Origin: Halolamina pelagica
GTDB lineage: Archaea; Halobacteriota; Halobacteria; Halobacteriales; Haloferacaceae
Assembly: GCF_900115675.1 (NCBI RefSeq)
Contig: NZ_FOXI01000002.1
Coordinates: 124,001-188,000, forward strand
Length of the DNA: 64,000 bases
Reading direction: 5' to 3'
Shown here piece by piece: positions 8,770 to 17,172 of the stretch (its first letter is position 1; every line of letters begins with the position of its first letter). A model generated the notes under the pieces. The model was given only the letters and a program-made list of their open reading frames with translations, was not told the origin of the DNA and did not search any database. The position numbers and the translations under genes are program-made.

Positions 8770-8814
8770 GCTCGGCGATGGGACGGAATCGCGGTTAAGC
8801 GGTTCGACTCCGAG

Positions 8815-9621
8815 TCAGCGATCGCCGTCCAGTATCGGCCCGATGTCGGCGAGGGAGTCGACGACGAAATCAGGGGTGACCGGGGACCGCTCGATCCGTG
8901 ACTCGCCGCGCACGCCCGACCGCACGAGCACGGTCGTCATCTCCCCGGCGCCCAGTGCGATATCGGTGTCGAGCCGGTCGCCGACGACCAGACAGTCCGC
9001 GGCCTCACAGTCCAGGCGATCCAGCGCCAACTCCCGCGTGATCCCGTGGGGCTTGCCGAGCACGGCCTCGGGTTCGCGCTCGACCGCGGCTGTGACGGAC
9101 GCGATCATCGACCCCGATCCCGGCACGTCGCCGTCGGCGGCCGGGATGACGGCGTCGGGATCGGTCCCCACGACGGGGAGGTTTTCGCTCCGGATGGACC
9201 GGACGGCAGTTGTGAGCGTGTCGTAGTCGAACTCCCGATCGAGCGACACCACCGCCACGTCGGCGCCGCGCTCGGGGTTCCCGTGCCGACCCGCGACGAC
9301 GACGTCGAACCCTGCACTCTCCAACTGTTCGCGCAGGCCGCGCTCGCCGACGAGATATACAGTGTCGCTGGGGTAGTGGCGACCGAGGTACGCGACCGTG
9401 CTCGCGCCGGCCGTGAGGATTTCGTCGGGGGCAGCGTCGACGCCAGCGCGCCGGAGTTTCTCGGCGTAGGCGGTCGGCGGTCGGGTCGGGTTGTTGGAGA
9501 CGAACAGGCGCGGGATCGACCGCGTATCGAGCGCTGCCAACCCATCGGCGGCGCCGGGGAGTCGCTCCTCACCGCGCAACACCGTCCCGTCCACGTCGAG
9601 GATCGCCCCCTGGTACACCAT
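8815..9621 (-). CDS. NagD-type HAD hydrolase
   Basis: Starting from the ATG at 9619-9621 gives MVYQGAILDVDGTVLRG, which places the HAD nucleophile motif (DVDGT) at the very N-terminus as usual; an upstream in-frame start would add eight atypical residues. Other blocks are FVSNNPTRP (motif II), LGKPHG and DCLVVGDRLDTDIALG (motif IV), with a C2-type cap in between, so it belongs to the NagD/4-nitrophenylphosphatase group. The natural substrate is probably a small sugar or nucleotide phosphate. It lies upstream of surE on the same strand. Confidence 0.88.
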   Translation of the reverse strand: MVYQGAILDVDGTVLRGEERLPGAADGLAALDTRSIPRLFVSNNPTRPPTAYAEKLRRAGVDAAPDEILTAGASTVAYLGRHYPSDTVYLVGERGLREQLESAGFDVVVAGRHGNPERGADVAVVSLDREFDYDTLTTAVRSIRSENLPVVGTDPDAVIPAADGDVPGSGSMIASVTAAVEREPEAVLGKPHGITRELALDRLDCEAADCLVVGDRLDTDIALGAGEMTTVLVRSGVRGESRIERSPVTPDFVVDSLADIGPILDGDR

Positions 9622-9668
9622 ATCACCCGGTACGCGGGCGAACACGAAAAACCGCCGGCTCGGTGTGA

Positions 9669-10112
9669 CTACTCGACGGGTATCTCGACGACCGTTCGGT
9701 CGTCGTCGTCACCGCTCTTCTCGGGGAACAGATCGTCGACCGCCGCCTCCACGTTCCACGTGTTGGCCTTGAACACGGCGTCGAACACCGGGCCGACGAC
9801 GGGGATCGATCCGCCGACGGCGTCGACGCTGATCCGGCCCAGCATACCCAGAAGCGTCGTAAAGGAGACGCCGAGCCGTGCCGACTCGATCACGATGTAC
9901 AGCGAGATCCCCGCGCTGAGTGCGTCGCCGACCCCGGGGAGCATCGAGAGCAGCGGATCGACGCCGATCCGGTACTCGATCACCGGGATCTCGATCGACT
10001 CGTCGAGCACCATCGCGACGGTCCGCATCCGCTCGAGCGCCGCGCGGTCGACCGATTCTGGCACGTCTGCCGGGTCGATACCGTCGAACGCCGCCGCGAC
10101 GTCGTCACCCAT
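9669..10112 (-). CDS. DUF4112 membrane protein (paralog)
   Basis: The ATG at 10110-10112 gives a 147-aa protein (MGDDVAAAF...) with a soluble N-terminal stretch and the DUF4112 core: RIGVDPLLSMLPGVGDALSAGISLYIV and GRISVDAVGGSIPVVGPVFDAVFKANTWN. This is the same arrangement as the shorter copy at 3371-3703. Function is unknown. It ends 24 bases after (convergent reading aside) the HAD gene start, and all three genes in 7981-10112 are on the minus strand. Confidence 0.8.
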   Translation of the reverse strand: MGDDVAAAFDGIDPADVPESVDRAALERMRTVAMVLDESIEIPVIEYRIGVDPLLSMLPGVGDALSAGISLYIVIESARLGVSFTTLLGMLGRISVDAVGGSIPVVGPVFDAVFKANTWNVEAAVDDLFPEKSGDDDDRTVVEIPVE

Positions 10113-10198
10113 ACGTCCACGTTGGGCGTTGACGGGGGTAAACGCTGTGGCGGGCCGGTGCCGCCGAGAGTTAAGCACTGTCGGCCCGAACGGTACGT

Positions 10199-10858
10199 AT
10201 GAGCACGCTCGAGGTCGTCGACCGGTGGGATGGCGGCATCAGTTGGACGTTGGCGGACGAGGTCGACCGTATGCATCGGACCAGTCACGCGATCGAGACC
10301 GAAGCCGGCGTCTGGGTGATCGACCCCATCGACGCCCCGGGGCTCGACGACGAACTCGCGTCGCTGGGGGACGTGGTCGGGGTGACGCTGCTGCTGGACC
10401 GCCACAAGCGCGACGGCGCGGCGGTCGCCGAGCGCCACGACGTTCCCGTCTCCCTGCCCGAGACGCTCGCCGGCGTCGCCGACGAGCTCGAGTGCGAGAC
10501 GACGGTGTACAGCCGGGCGCTCCCGGAGACGGATTTCCGGACGATTACCGTGGTCGACAACCGGTTCTGGCACGAGGTGGCGCTCTACGAACGCGAGCGC
10601 GATACGCTGATCGTCCCCGAGGCCGTCGGAACGGTCGAGTTCTTCAGGACCGACGGGGAGCGGCTCGGGGTCCACCCGGCGCTGCGGCTGTTCCCGCCGC
10701 GGAAAGCGCTCGGGACGCTCGGGCCCGACCGCGTGGTCGTCGGGCACGGGCCTGGCGTGTTCGACGACGCCGCCACCGCGCTCCGGGTCGCCCTGGCTCG
10801 GTCGCGCAAGAGCGCGCCGAAGTACTACGCCGGCCTGCTGCTGTCGCCGCTGCGGTAG
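10199..10858 (+). CDS. Metallo-beta-lactamase-fold-like protein without the metal motif
   Basis: The 219-aa protein reads like a short metallo-beta-lactamase fold: a strand with MHRTSHAIETEAGVWVIDP, then LASLGDVVGVTLLLDRHKRD, where hydrolases have HxHxDH, later LIVPEAVGT and DRVVVGHGPGV. The HxHxDH signature is replaced by LDRHKRD, so the usual two-metal site is absent. It could be a non-enzymatic relative or use another chemistry. TTAAG at 10171 is at promoter distance. I assign the fold with moderate confidence and no function. Confidence 0.65.
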   Translation: MSTLEVVDRWDGGISWTLADEVDRMHRTSHAIETEAGVWVIDPIDAPGLDDELASLGDVVGVTLLLDRHKRDGAAVAERHDVPVSLPETLAGVADELECETTVYSRALPETDFRTITVVDNRFWHEVALYERERDTLIVPEAVGTVEFFRTDGERLGVHPALRLFPPRKALGTLGPDRVVVGHGPGVFDDAATALRVALARSRKSAPKYYAGLLLSPLR

Positions 10859-10919
10859 GGGTTCCACACATTCGGGAATACCAAACTACAACTGCGCGAC
10901 CCGCCCATCTCGGCCCGAG

Positions 10920-11681
10920 ATGAGTCGGCTGCAGCTCACCCACATCCAGATCGACAACTACGGCCCGTGGACCGTCGAACCCGAACCCCGGCGCGAGATG
11001 GACCTTCAAACGCTCCAGTCCCGGCTGTTCGCGGACATCGCGCAGTTCGTCGGCTCCCGGGACGGCTACGCCTTCTTCACCCGGTTCGACAACATGGTCG
11101 CCGTCACCAACGGCCTCGACGGGGCGGATCACGAACTCCTCCAGGAGTCGATCGGGAACCGCTACCCGATCTCGGTCAGCCTCGGGACGGCCGTCGATTC
11201 CGTGCCGATCGAGGCCCTCGAAGGGGCGACTGAACGTGTTCAGGAGGCCGGCAGTGCCCAGGACCACGGTCGACGCGAGGTCCTCGCCGGCGAGTACCGC
11301 CCGCCGGAAGCCGACGACGTGGCGATCGCCCACTTCGACGTGAACGACGCGACCGGGAAGTACACAGACCGGCTGAACGAGTTCGACTCGTTCATCCGTA
11401 TCGAGCAGGCCTACGCCAGCCTGATGCGACACATGCGCGAGGCCCACGGCGCGCTCTCCTTCTTCGTCGGCGGCGACAACGTCATCGCGGTCGTCCCGGG
11501 GATGAGCGAGGCCGAGTACGAGGCGGCCATCGACCACGTCAGCGAGGAGGCCGACGTGGAACTCAAGGTCGGCGTCGGCCACGGCCCCACGCCGCACGAC
11601 GCCGGGATCGCCGCCAAGCACGCACTCGAAGACTGCCGGTACGACGGGACACGGGTCGAGTTCGCCGACGAGGCGCACTGA
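10920..11681 (+). CDS. gch3: GTP cyclohydrolase III
   Basis: The 253-aa protein starts LTHIQIDNYGPWTVEP and continues ADIAQFVGSRDGYAFFTRFDNMVAVTNG, then in the second half FFVGGDNVIAVVPG and DVELKVGVGHGPTPHDAGIAAKHALE (in parts). These are the archaeal GTP cyclohydrolase III blocks, a relative of nucleotide cyclases with two GGD-like half sites (TRFDN and GGDN). The enzyme turns GTP into the formylaminopyrimidine intermediate used for F420/flavin-type cofactor synthesis. The ATG at 10920 gives the family length. Confidence 0.9.
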   Translation: MSRLQLTHIQIDNYGPWTVEPEPRREMDLQTLQSRLFADIAQFVGSRDGYAFFTRFDNMVAVTNGLDGADHELLQESIGNRYPISVSLGTAVDSVPIEALEGATERVQEAGSAQDHGRREVLAGEYRPPEADDVAIAHFDVNDATGKYTDRLNEFDSFIRIEQAYASLMRHMREAHGALSFFVGGDNVIAVVPGMSEAEYEAAIDHVSEEADVELKVGVGHGPTPHDAGIAAKHALEDCRYDGTRVEFADEAH

Positions 11682-12032
11682 GACCGGGTTTGTCACTGCC
11701 GCCGGGACACGGCTCCCCGATTCCGTCCCGTCGCTGCTGTCACGCCGGCGTCGCTCCCTCGGGCGTTCGTCAAGGAGGTAGCCGACCAGCGTGAGCGAAA
11801 GCAGTAGCGCGGCGGGGGACCCCGCGAACGTTCGCTGACCGTCCTCAGGTCCCTCGCTCGCAAGGACGCGCACGATACCGGCGAGGCCGAGTACCACACC
11901 GACGACCCGCAACGGCCGTCACGGCTGTTCGCACTCCGGAGACGGCGCCGCTCTACGTGGCCGCCCTCCCGGTAACTCGGGACCGCATCCCCTTCCGCAA
12001 CCGCTTTTTCCGTCGGGCCCCTCGTTCGGTCA
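11682..12032. other. Intergenic 351 bases with a degraded minus-strand membrane-protein-like frame
   Basis: No intact gene is visible. On the minus strand from about 11912 a frame gives RVVGVVLGLAGIVRVLA and SPAALLLSLTLVGYLLDE, two plausible membrane helices followed by a basic patch. It has no ATG (only TTG or an internal GTG) and no stop before it runs antisense into the GTP cyclohydrolase gene; a frame shift near 11700 would reach a stop at 11693. It may be a broken small membrane-protein gene. The bases just before 12033 (CGCTTTTTCC) could serve as a TATA-like element for the next gene. Confidence 0.3.
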
Positions 12033-12941
12033 ATGACTGAGCCGGTACCCGTCGCAGTTCCCCGGAAGGGGCGGCCGCTGGAGGCGGTGCTGGAGCGGGT
12101 CGCCGCCGTCGCCGACACCGAGGACGCCGAGGCGACGGTCGATCAGGTGACCTCCGTGCTCCGCTACGAGAAGGCGATCACGAAGGGCGAACAGGCCGCC
12201 GAGAAGGGGAGCTACGAGCGACTCGCTGAGTACTCCGCGCCCGCCGACCCGACCGGGCCGGAGTTCACGCTCCTTCGGGACGACCGCGAGGGGAAACCAC
12301 GGCGGATCGTCTTCGATAGCCTCACGGTCGCACTCGACGGGACGCCGGTGCATCTCGTGGGTCGCGAGGAGCCGTTCCGCGCGCTCCGAACTCACGAGTT
12401 CGCGCTCGGCTTCGACGCCGCCGACCTGGTGCTGGAGGAGGTCGTCTCGCTCGGCCCCGAGGGGGTGTCGAACCTCGCCGGCGTCAACGAGCGCATCGAC
12501 CCGACGGAGTCCGACGTGCGCGTGGTCACCGGGCTCGGTGATACGGTCTATCACACCCTGCTCGGGACCCCAGAGATCGCCCCGTCCGGCACCGAACTCG
12601 ACCGGGAGTTCCTCACCGAGTACGAGGGGCCGATGTGTATCTCGCCGCGCTACGAACGGCTGGTGGAGGCGGTCCTGGGGATGGACGCGCTCGAGGGGAT
12701 CGAGTTCGTCTACCCCGAGAACGGGCAGGAGGAGGAGGCCGCCATCGCGGAGGCGGGCGTCGGCGTCTACCTCACCGTCACCGGGAACACCGCCCGCGAT
12801 CACGGGCTCGTCCTGGGCGAGCAGCTGTTCCCAAGCGAGACCGTGTTGCTCGAGAACACCGCCGAGGTCGACGCCGGGATCGAGACCGTCCGGTCGATCA
12901 TCACCGGCGGCCTCCGCGAGCAGACGGAGCTCTGGGCGTAG
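12033..12941 (+). CDS. HisG-like periplasmic-binding-fold protein
   Basis: The 302-aa protein begins PVAVPRKGRPLEAVLERV, resembling the LPKGRL start of ATP phosphoribosyltransferase (HisG). In its second half it has AGVGVYLTVTGNTARDHGL followed by LVLGEQLFPSETVLLEN, which parallels the PRPP-binding region of HisG (D.V.TG.TL...GL). The middle differs and is longer than in HisG. I infer a distant HisG paralog, possibly a phosphoribosyl- or small-anion-binding protein; the specific reaction is unknown. No his genes are adjacent. The ATG at 12033 is the first in frame. Confidence 0.6.
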   Translation: MTEPVPVAVPRKGRPLEAVLERVAAVADTEDAEATVDQVTSVLRYEKAITKGEQAAEKGSYERLAEYSAPADPTGPEFTLLRDDREGKPRRIVFDSLTVALDGTPVHLVGREEPFRALRTHEFALGFDAADLVLEEVVSLGPEGVSNLAGVNERIDPTESDVRVVTGLGDTVYHTLLGTPEIAPSGTELDREFLTEYEGPMCISPRYERLVEAVLGMDALEGIEFVYPENGQEEEAAIAEAGVGVYLTVTGNTARDHGLVLGEQLFPSETVLLENTAEVDAGIETVRSIITGGLREQTELWA

Positions 12942-13005
12942 TTCCGCGGCCCCGCTTTCGGCCCGGAGTCGTCAGAGCTTACCCGACACGGCTCCACGCC
13001 CGGCT

Positions 13006-13827
13006 ATGGATCTCGAAGCCACGTTCGGCCACAGCCAGCCCGTCATCGGGATGGTGCACCTCGACCCGTTACCGGGGGCGCCGAAGTTCGACGGCGACCG
13101 CGACGCCGTGATCGACCGAGCCCGCGCCGACGCCCGGGCGCTCGACGCCGGCGGCGTCGACGCCGTCATGGTGGAGAACTTCGGCGACGCGCCGTTCTAC
13201 CCCGACGACGTCCCCAAACACGTCGTCGCCTCGATGACCCGCGCCGCGGGTGCGGTCGCCGACGAGGTGGACCTCCCGGTGGGCGTGAACGTGCTCCGGA
13301 ACGACGCCGCCGCGGACCTGGCGGTCGCACAGGCCGTCGGCGCCGACTTCATGCGTGTCAACATTCACACCGGCGCCCGCGTGGCCGACCAGGGGATCAT
13401 CGAGGGCAAGGCCTACGAGACGATGCGCGAACGCGACCGGCTCGGCGCCGACGTGGCGGTGCTCGCCGACCACGACGTGAAACACTCCGCACCGATCGCC
13501 GCGGAGGACTTCACCGCCGAGTCGTTCGCCGACAACGTCGAGCGCGGGCTGGCCGACGCCACGGTCGTCTCGGGGATGGGGACCGGCCACGCGGTCGACC
13601 GGGAGGAGCTCCGAGCGGCTGCCGACCGCCGGGAGGAGTTCGGGCTGGACGTGCCGCTGCTCGTCGGCAGCGGCGTCACCGCCGACACGGTCGGGGAGAT
13701 CCTCTCGGTCGCCGACGGCGTCGTCGTCGGCACCGCGCTCAAGGCCGGCGACGCCTCCGGCGACCCCGTGAGCGAGGAGCGAACCCGGGAGCTGGTCGCG
13801 GCCGCCGACGAGGTCCGGGAGCCCTGA
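13006..13827 (+). CDS. BtpA/SgcQ-family protein
   Basis: The ATG at 13006 gives 273 aa starting with a short leader and PVIGMVHLDPLPGAPKF, the family's opening strand. Further blocks are GVDAVMVENFGDAPF, VGVNVLRNDAAADLAVA, ADFMRVNIHTGA, LADHDVKHSAPI and VVGTALKAGD, spaced as in a TIM barrel. BtpA was linked to photosystem I stability in cyanobacteria, but archaeal members have no proven role. Upstream in-frame sequence overlaps the HisG-like gene and lacks family similarity, so the start is well supported. Confidence 0.85.
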   Translation: MDLEATFGHSQPVIGMVHLDPLPGAPKFDGDRDAVIDRARADARALDAGGVDAVMVENFGDAPFYPDDVPKHVVASMTRAAGAVADEVDLPVGVNVLRNDAAADLAVAQAVGADFMRVNIHTGARVADQGIIEGKAYETMRERDRLGADVAVLADHDVKHSAPIAAEDFTAESFADNVERGLADATVVSGMGTGHAVDREELRAAADRREEFGLDVPLLVGSGVTADTVGEILSVADGVVVGTALKAGDASGDPVSEERTRELVAAADEVREP

Positions 13828-13974
13828 CCGTCGCCGACGCGGTCGCTCACGGGGCTGGCGAACAGGCGACCGCCGCGATCACCCGAGGCGCGTGGTCGCA
13901 CACCCGCTGACGCCCCGGGCCAGTTCTCAGCGCATCGACGGGCGTGGCCGCGCTCTCCCGCATAAACCCTCGGG

Positions 13975-14643
13975 TCAGTCGAGTAGATCGTCGAGCGTCT
14001 CGCGGATCCACGCCATCTCGTCGTCGTTCACCTGGTGACCCAGGTCGTCGTAGAGTCGCTCCGTCACGTCGGCGCCGCGCTCGCGGTAGGCAGCCGCCGA
14101 CTCGTGGACCCGCGATTCGGGGATGTGCGGGTCGGTGTCGTCACAGCCGAAGAACGCGGGCGTCCCCTCGAGACTCGCGTCGGCGGCGTCGGGCCAGGTG
14201 GTACCGTCAGCGCCGATCAGGCCGCCGCTGAGTGCGGCCAGCCCGCCGTAGCGCTCGGGATTGCGGTAGACGTACTCGCTCGCGAGACAGGCCCCCTGCG
14301 AGAAGCCGCCGACGAGCACCTTCCCCAGCGGGATCCCGGCGTCGAGCGCGACGCCGACGGCGTCGTCGACGGCCCGGAGCGCCGAGTCGAGGTGGGACTG
14401 GTTCGCCTGGCGGTCGGCCATGAACGAGTTCGGATACCAGGTGTTGTGGTACGCCTCGGGGGCGACGTAGGCGACGCCGGAGCGCCCGAGTTCGTCCGCG
14501 AGGTCGAGCATGCTCCCCGGCCGCGCACCGCGACCGTGGAGCAACACGATCGCGGTTTCGGCCGCCCGCTTCGGCGCGCCGGCGGTCTCGATCGGCTGCC
14601 CGGCGTGGGGCCCGTCGCCGCCGACGGTGAGCCCGTCAGTCAT
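13975..14643 (-). CDS. Alpha/beta-hydrolase of the carboxylesterase/phospholipase type
   Basis: The 222-aa protein has the fold's elements in order: AIVLLHGRGARPGSML (oxyanion loop), VLVGGFSQGACLASEY with the nucleophile elbow GFSQG, an acid segment PAFFGCDDTDPHIP and the late histidine in YDDLGHQVNDDEM. This matches the short carboxylesterase/phospholipase family. Its ATG (14641-14643) overlaps the stop of the upstream dioxygenase-like gene at 14640 (ATGA). It is therefore in one operon with two glyoxalase-fold genes, a pairing often seen in ring-cleaving or hydroquinone breakdown loci. Confidence 0.88.
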   Translation of the reverse strand: MTDGLTVGGDGPHAGQPIETAGAPKRAAETAIVLLHGRGARPGSMLDLADELGRSGVAYVAPEAYHNTWYPNSFMADRQANQSHLDSALRAVDDAVGVALDAGIPLGKVLVGGFSQGACLASEYVYRNPERYGGLAALSGGLIGADGTTWPDAADASLEGTPAFFGCDDTDPHIPESRVHESAAAYRERGADVTERLYDDLGHQVNDDEMAWIRETLDDLLD

Positions 14644-15785
14644 CGGTTTCCCCCCGGTGCAGCAGGTCGATCCGTGTCGCTGTCTCCTGAATCATCGTCT
14701 CGGACTGGGTTGTCGAGTGGTGGTAGTTGTTCGCGCAGCATCGCCTCGTCCTCGCGGAGCCACGGCGGCAGGCGGAGGTCGCTACCGAGGTCTGCGATCG
14801 GTTCGTCGCGCGTGATGCCGGGCCCGTCGGTCGCCAGTTCGAACAGGACGCCGCCGGGGTCCCGGACGTAGACGGAGCGGAAGTAGTAGCGGTCCCTGGG
14901 CTGAGAGGGTCCGAGTCCGGCCTCGACCAGTCGATCGTGCCACGCGTCGAGCGCCGCCCGGTCCGGCACGCGGAGCGCGACGTGGTGGCCCGTACCCGCG
15001 CCCTCCTTCGCCCACGGCTCCTCGCGGGCGAAGAGGTCGACGCCGGTCCCGGGCGTCGGCGCTCGGGCGAGATCGGTGGTGTCGGCCTCGATCCCGTCGG
15101 TCTCGACGCCGTCGGCGCCCGCGACGTAGCGAACGCGCTCGGCCTCCTGGCCGACGAGGCCGAACCCGAACAGTTCCAGCACGCGCGCTGTGGCGTAGGG
15201 GTTGTTCGAGCGCAGCGTCGTCGAGTGCATCCCGCGGATCGCGTGCTCCGCCGGGACACGCTCGCCCCAGGGACTGACTGCGACGTTGTCGACGCCCAGC
15301 GTCCCGGCGTCGGCGCTCTCGACTAGGGCGAGGTCGAGGCCGTCGCGGTCAGTGAACCTGAGCGTCGGCTCGCCGAACCGCTCGCTCGCGTCGGCGTCGA
15401 CGCCGTACTCGGCGAGTCGGTCGCGCCAGTACTCCCGGCTGCCGTCGGGGATCGCGAACGCGGTCCCGCTGGGCTGGCCTGCGCCGCGGCGCCCGCCCGG
15501 AGTGAGCGGGTAGGGAAAGGCCGTGAACGTCGTCCCGGGCGTCGCCTCGCGATCGCCGAAGTAGAGGTGGTGGACCGCCGGCTCGTCGTGGTTGACGGTC
15601 CGCTTGACGAGGCGCAGGCCGAGCACGTCCCGGTAGAACGTCACCGTCCCGTGTGGATCGCCGGAGACCACCGAGAGGTGGTGGATCCCGGGCGTGTCCG
15701 GGGCCTCCGCCGGGTCGCCGTCGGTATCGGCGTCGACGCCCGCCTCCGGGGCGAGGGTGTCGAGTTCGGGTTCCCGCTCGCTCAC
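14640..15785 (-). CDS. Glyoxalase-fold (VOC) ring-cleaving dioxygenase-like protein, two-domain
   Basis: The 381-aa protein contains two VOC repeats: the first begins GIHHLSVVSGDPHGTVTFYRDVLG, the second AIRGMHSTTLRSNNPYATARVLELFG. Each half has paired beta-alpha-beta modules, with metal-ligand candidates H at the starts and E in VLFELATDG. Relatives are annotated as ring-cleaving dioxygenases or PcpA-like hydroquinone dioxygenases. The C-terminus (about 345-381) is a low-complexity acidic tail. It overlaps its neighbours on both sides by 4 bases (14640-14643 and 15782-15785), so translation is coupled. Confidence 0.85.
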   Translation of the reverse strand: MSEREPELDTLAPEAGVDADTDGDPAEAPDTPGIHHLSVVSGDPHGTVTFYRDVLGLRLVKRTVNHDEPAVHHLYFGDREATPGTTFTAFPYPLTPGGRRGAGQPSGTAFAIPDGSREYWRDRLAEYGVDADASERFGEPTLRFTDRDGLDLALVESADAGTLGVDNVAVSPWGERVPAEHAIRGMHSTTLRSNNPYATARVLELFGFGLVGQEAERVRYVAGADGVETDGIEADTTDLARAPTPGTGVDLFAREEPWAKEGAGTGHHVALRVPDRAALDAWHDRLVEAGLGPSQPRDRYYFRSVYVRDPGGVLFELATDGPGITRDEPIADLGSDLRLPPWLREDEAMLREQLPPLDNPVRDDDSGDSDTDRPAAPGGNR

Positions 15786-16423
15786 AGTCCCCCCGAGCCG
15801 GAGGCGGCCGTGCTCGGGATCTCGATCTCCTCGACGGGGATGCCGAGTTCCTCCAGCGCGGCGCGCATGTGCTCGTCCTTCACGTACTCGGCGCCGCTGT
15901 CGACGCGGTGGGCCTGTGCGTGGGCCAGCACTTCGCCCCGACGGTCGTCCGGGATCTCGAACTTGTCGGCCGCGAGTTCGATCGTGAGGCCGTTGTGGTC
16001 CCGGGTGTACAGCGAGTGGAAGGCGCCGCGGTCGAACTCGTTGTAGCCGTAGCCGTGGTCCTCGAGCCCCTGGGCGATCTCCGGCAGGCGTTCGCCGTCG
16101 ACGCTGAAGGCCAGGTGGTGGACGCCGCCCATCCCGACGCGCTGGGGGCGGTTGTCCGAGTCCCGATCGTCGGTCACGAAGAACGTGATGATCCGGCCGT
16201 CGCCGGCGTCGAAGAAGAGGTGGGTCGCGTCGGGGTTGTCGAGGTTGGGCTGGCGCAGCACCAGCGGCATCCCGAGGATGTCGCGGTAGTACTCGACGGT
16301 GTCCTCCTCGTTACTCCCGATGAGGGTGATGTGGTCGACGCCGGAAGCCCCGACGGGGCTGTCGGGCGTCTCGGCGGTTACGGGGATGTCGCTCTCGTCC
16401 GCTTGGGTGGGTACGTCGGCCAT
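15782..16423 (-). CDS. Glyoxalase-fold (VOC) family protein
   Basis: The ATG at 16421-16423 gives a 213-aa protein. A VOC domain spans about residues 25-165: GVDHITLIGSNEEDTVEYYRD then GVHHLAFSVDG, and NGLTIELAADKF with the typical H, H and E metal ligands. The tail adds a conserved-looking helical segment and a Gly/Ser-rich end. Being first in a three-gene operon with a larger VOC protein and an esterase suggests a role in an extradiol-type or glyoxalase-type pathway; the substrate is not known. Confidence 0.82.
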   Translation of the reverse strand: MADVPTQADESDIPVTAETPDSPVGASGVDHITLIGSNEEDTVEYYRDILGMPLVLRQPNLDNPDATHLFFDAGDGRIITFFVTDDRDSDNRPQRVGMGGVHHLAFSVDGERLPEIAQGLEDHGYGYNEFDRGAFHSLYTRDHNGLTIELAADKFEIPDDRRGEVLAHAQAHRVDSGAEYVKDEHMRAALEELGIPVEEIEIPSTAASGSGGL

Positions 16424-16512
16424 AGTCGTCTCGTGGTACCGGATTGGCGGCCCACGGGTAAATCCGTTCCCGGACACCACCCTCACCCGGTGACGGCGGT
16501 GTTAGCGGCCGC

Positions 16513-17112
16513 TCAGATCCCGAGCCACTCGTCGCTCCGGACCTCGTACCCGGTGTTCCGGGTGATCTTCGCCCCCTGCCGGCGGACGTCGCGCGATTCC
16601 GGGAGTTTCCCCTTCTCCTCGATCTGCTCGATGATCCAGTCGGTGATCGCGCGAACCCCCTCGTCCTCGTCTAGGGTGTCGACCGCCTGGAGCGCCCGGA
16701 TCGTCTTCTCGTAGGCGTCGCGCTGGCCCGACGAGAACTCCACGTTCGGAATCGTCTCGCTCGCCTCGACGATCCGCTTCATCGCCGACGCGACCGTCGG
16801 CCGCTGGATCCTGCTCCGGACCACTTCCGGGGCTTCGAACGTCTCGACCTCGGCCTCGGGAAGCAGTTCCTCGACGGCGTACGTCTTCTGGCCCGCCGTG
16901 ACCCGGCGCTCGCCGACGGCGTCGACGATCTCGGCGCCCGTCGCGGGGAAGGAAACGGTCTCCAGTTCCGCCTCGAGCTCGTCGAGTTCGGCGTCTTCAA
17001 TGGGTGGTTCGGCCTCGTCGTAGCGCTCCAGTTCGGCCTGGAGGGCGCGCTCGCGCTGGCGGCGGTCTGCGTCCTGTGCCTGCTTGTCTCGGCCTCGCTT
17101 GTCGTCTGCCAT
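16513..17112 (-). CDS. Conserved haloarchaeal acidic protein, unknown function
   Basis: The 199-aa protein starts with a charged helix (RDKQAQDADRRQRERALQAELERY), then an acidic linker, then a compact region with FPATGAEIVDAVGERRVTAG and YAVEELLPEAEVETFE. A helical region (RIQRPTVASAMKRIVEASE) follows, ending in a basic patch (KITRNTGYEVRSDEW). The central block resembles small haloarchaeal DUF5789-like domains, but I cannot confirm this. There is no membrane segment or cysteine. It is cytoplasmic, and the function is not recognised. Confidence 0.6.
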   Translation of the reverse strand: MADDKRGRDKQAQDADRRQRERALQAELERYDEAEPPIEDAELDELEAELETVSFPATGAEIVDAVGERRVTAGQKTYAVEELLPEAEVETFEAPEVVRSRIQRPTVASAMKRIVEASETIPNVEFSSGQRDAYEKTIRALQAVDTLDEDEGVRAITDWIIEQIEEKGKLPESRDVRRQGAKITRNTGYEVRSDEWLGI

Positions 17113-17172
17113 ACCGTAATCTAATGGGCGAAGTGAGATAACCTTGTGGCCGGTTCGACGAACCTCGCGGGC

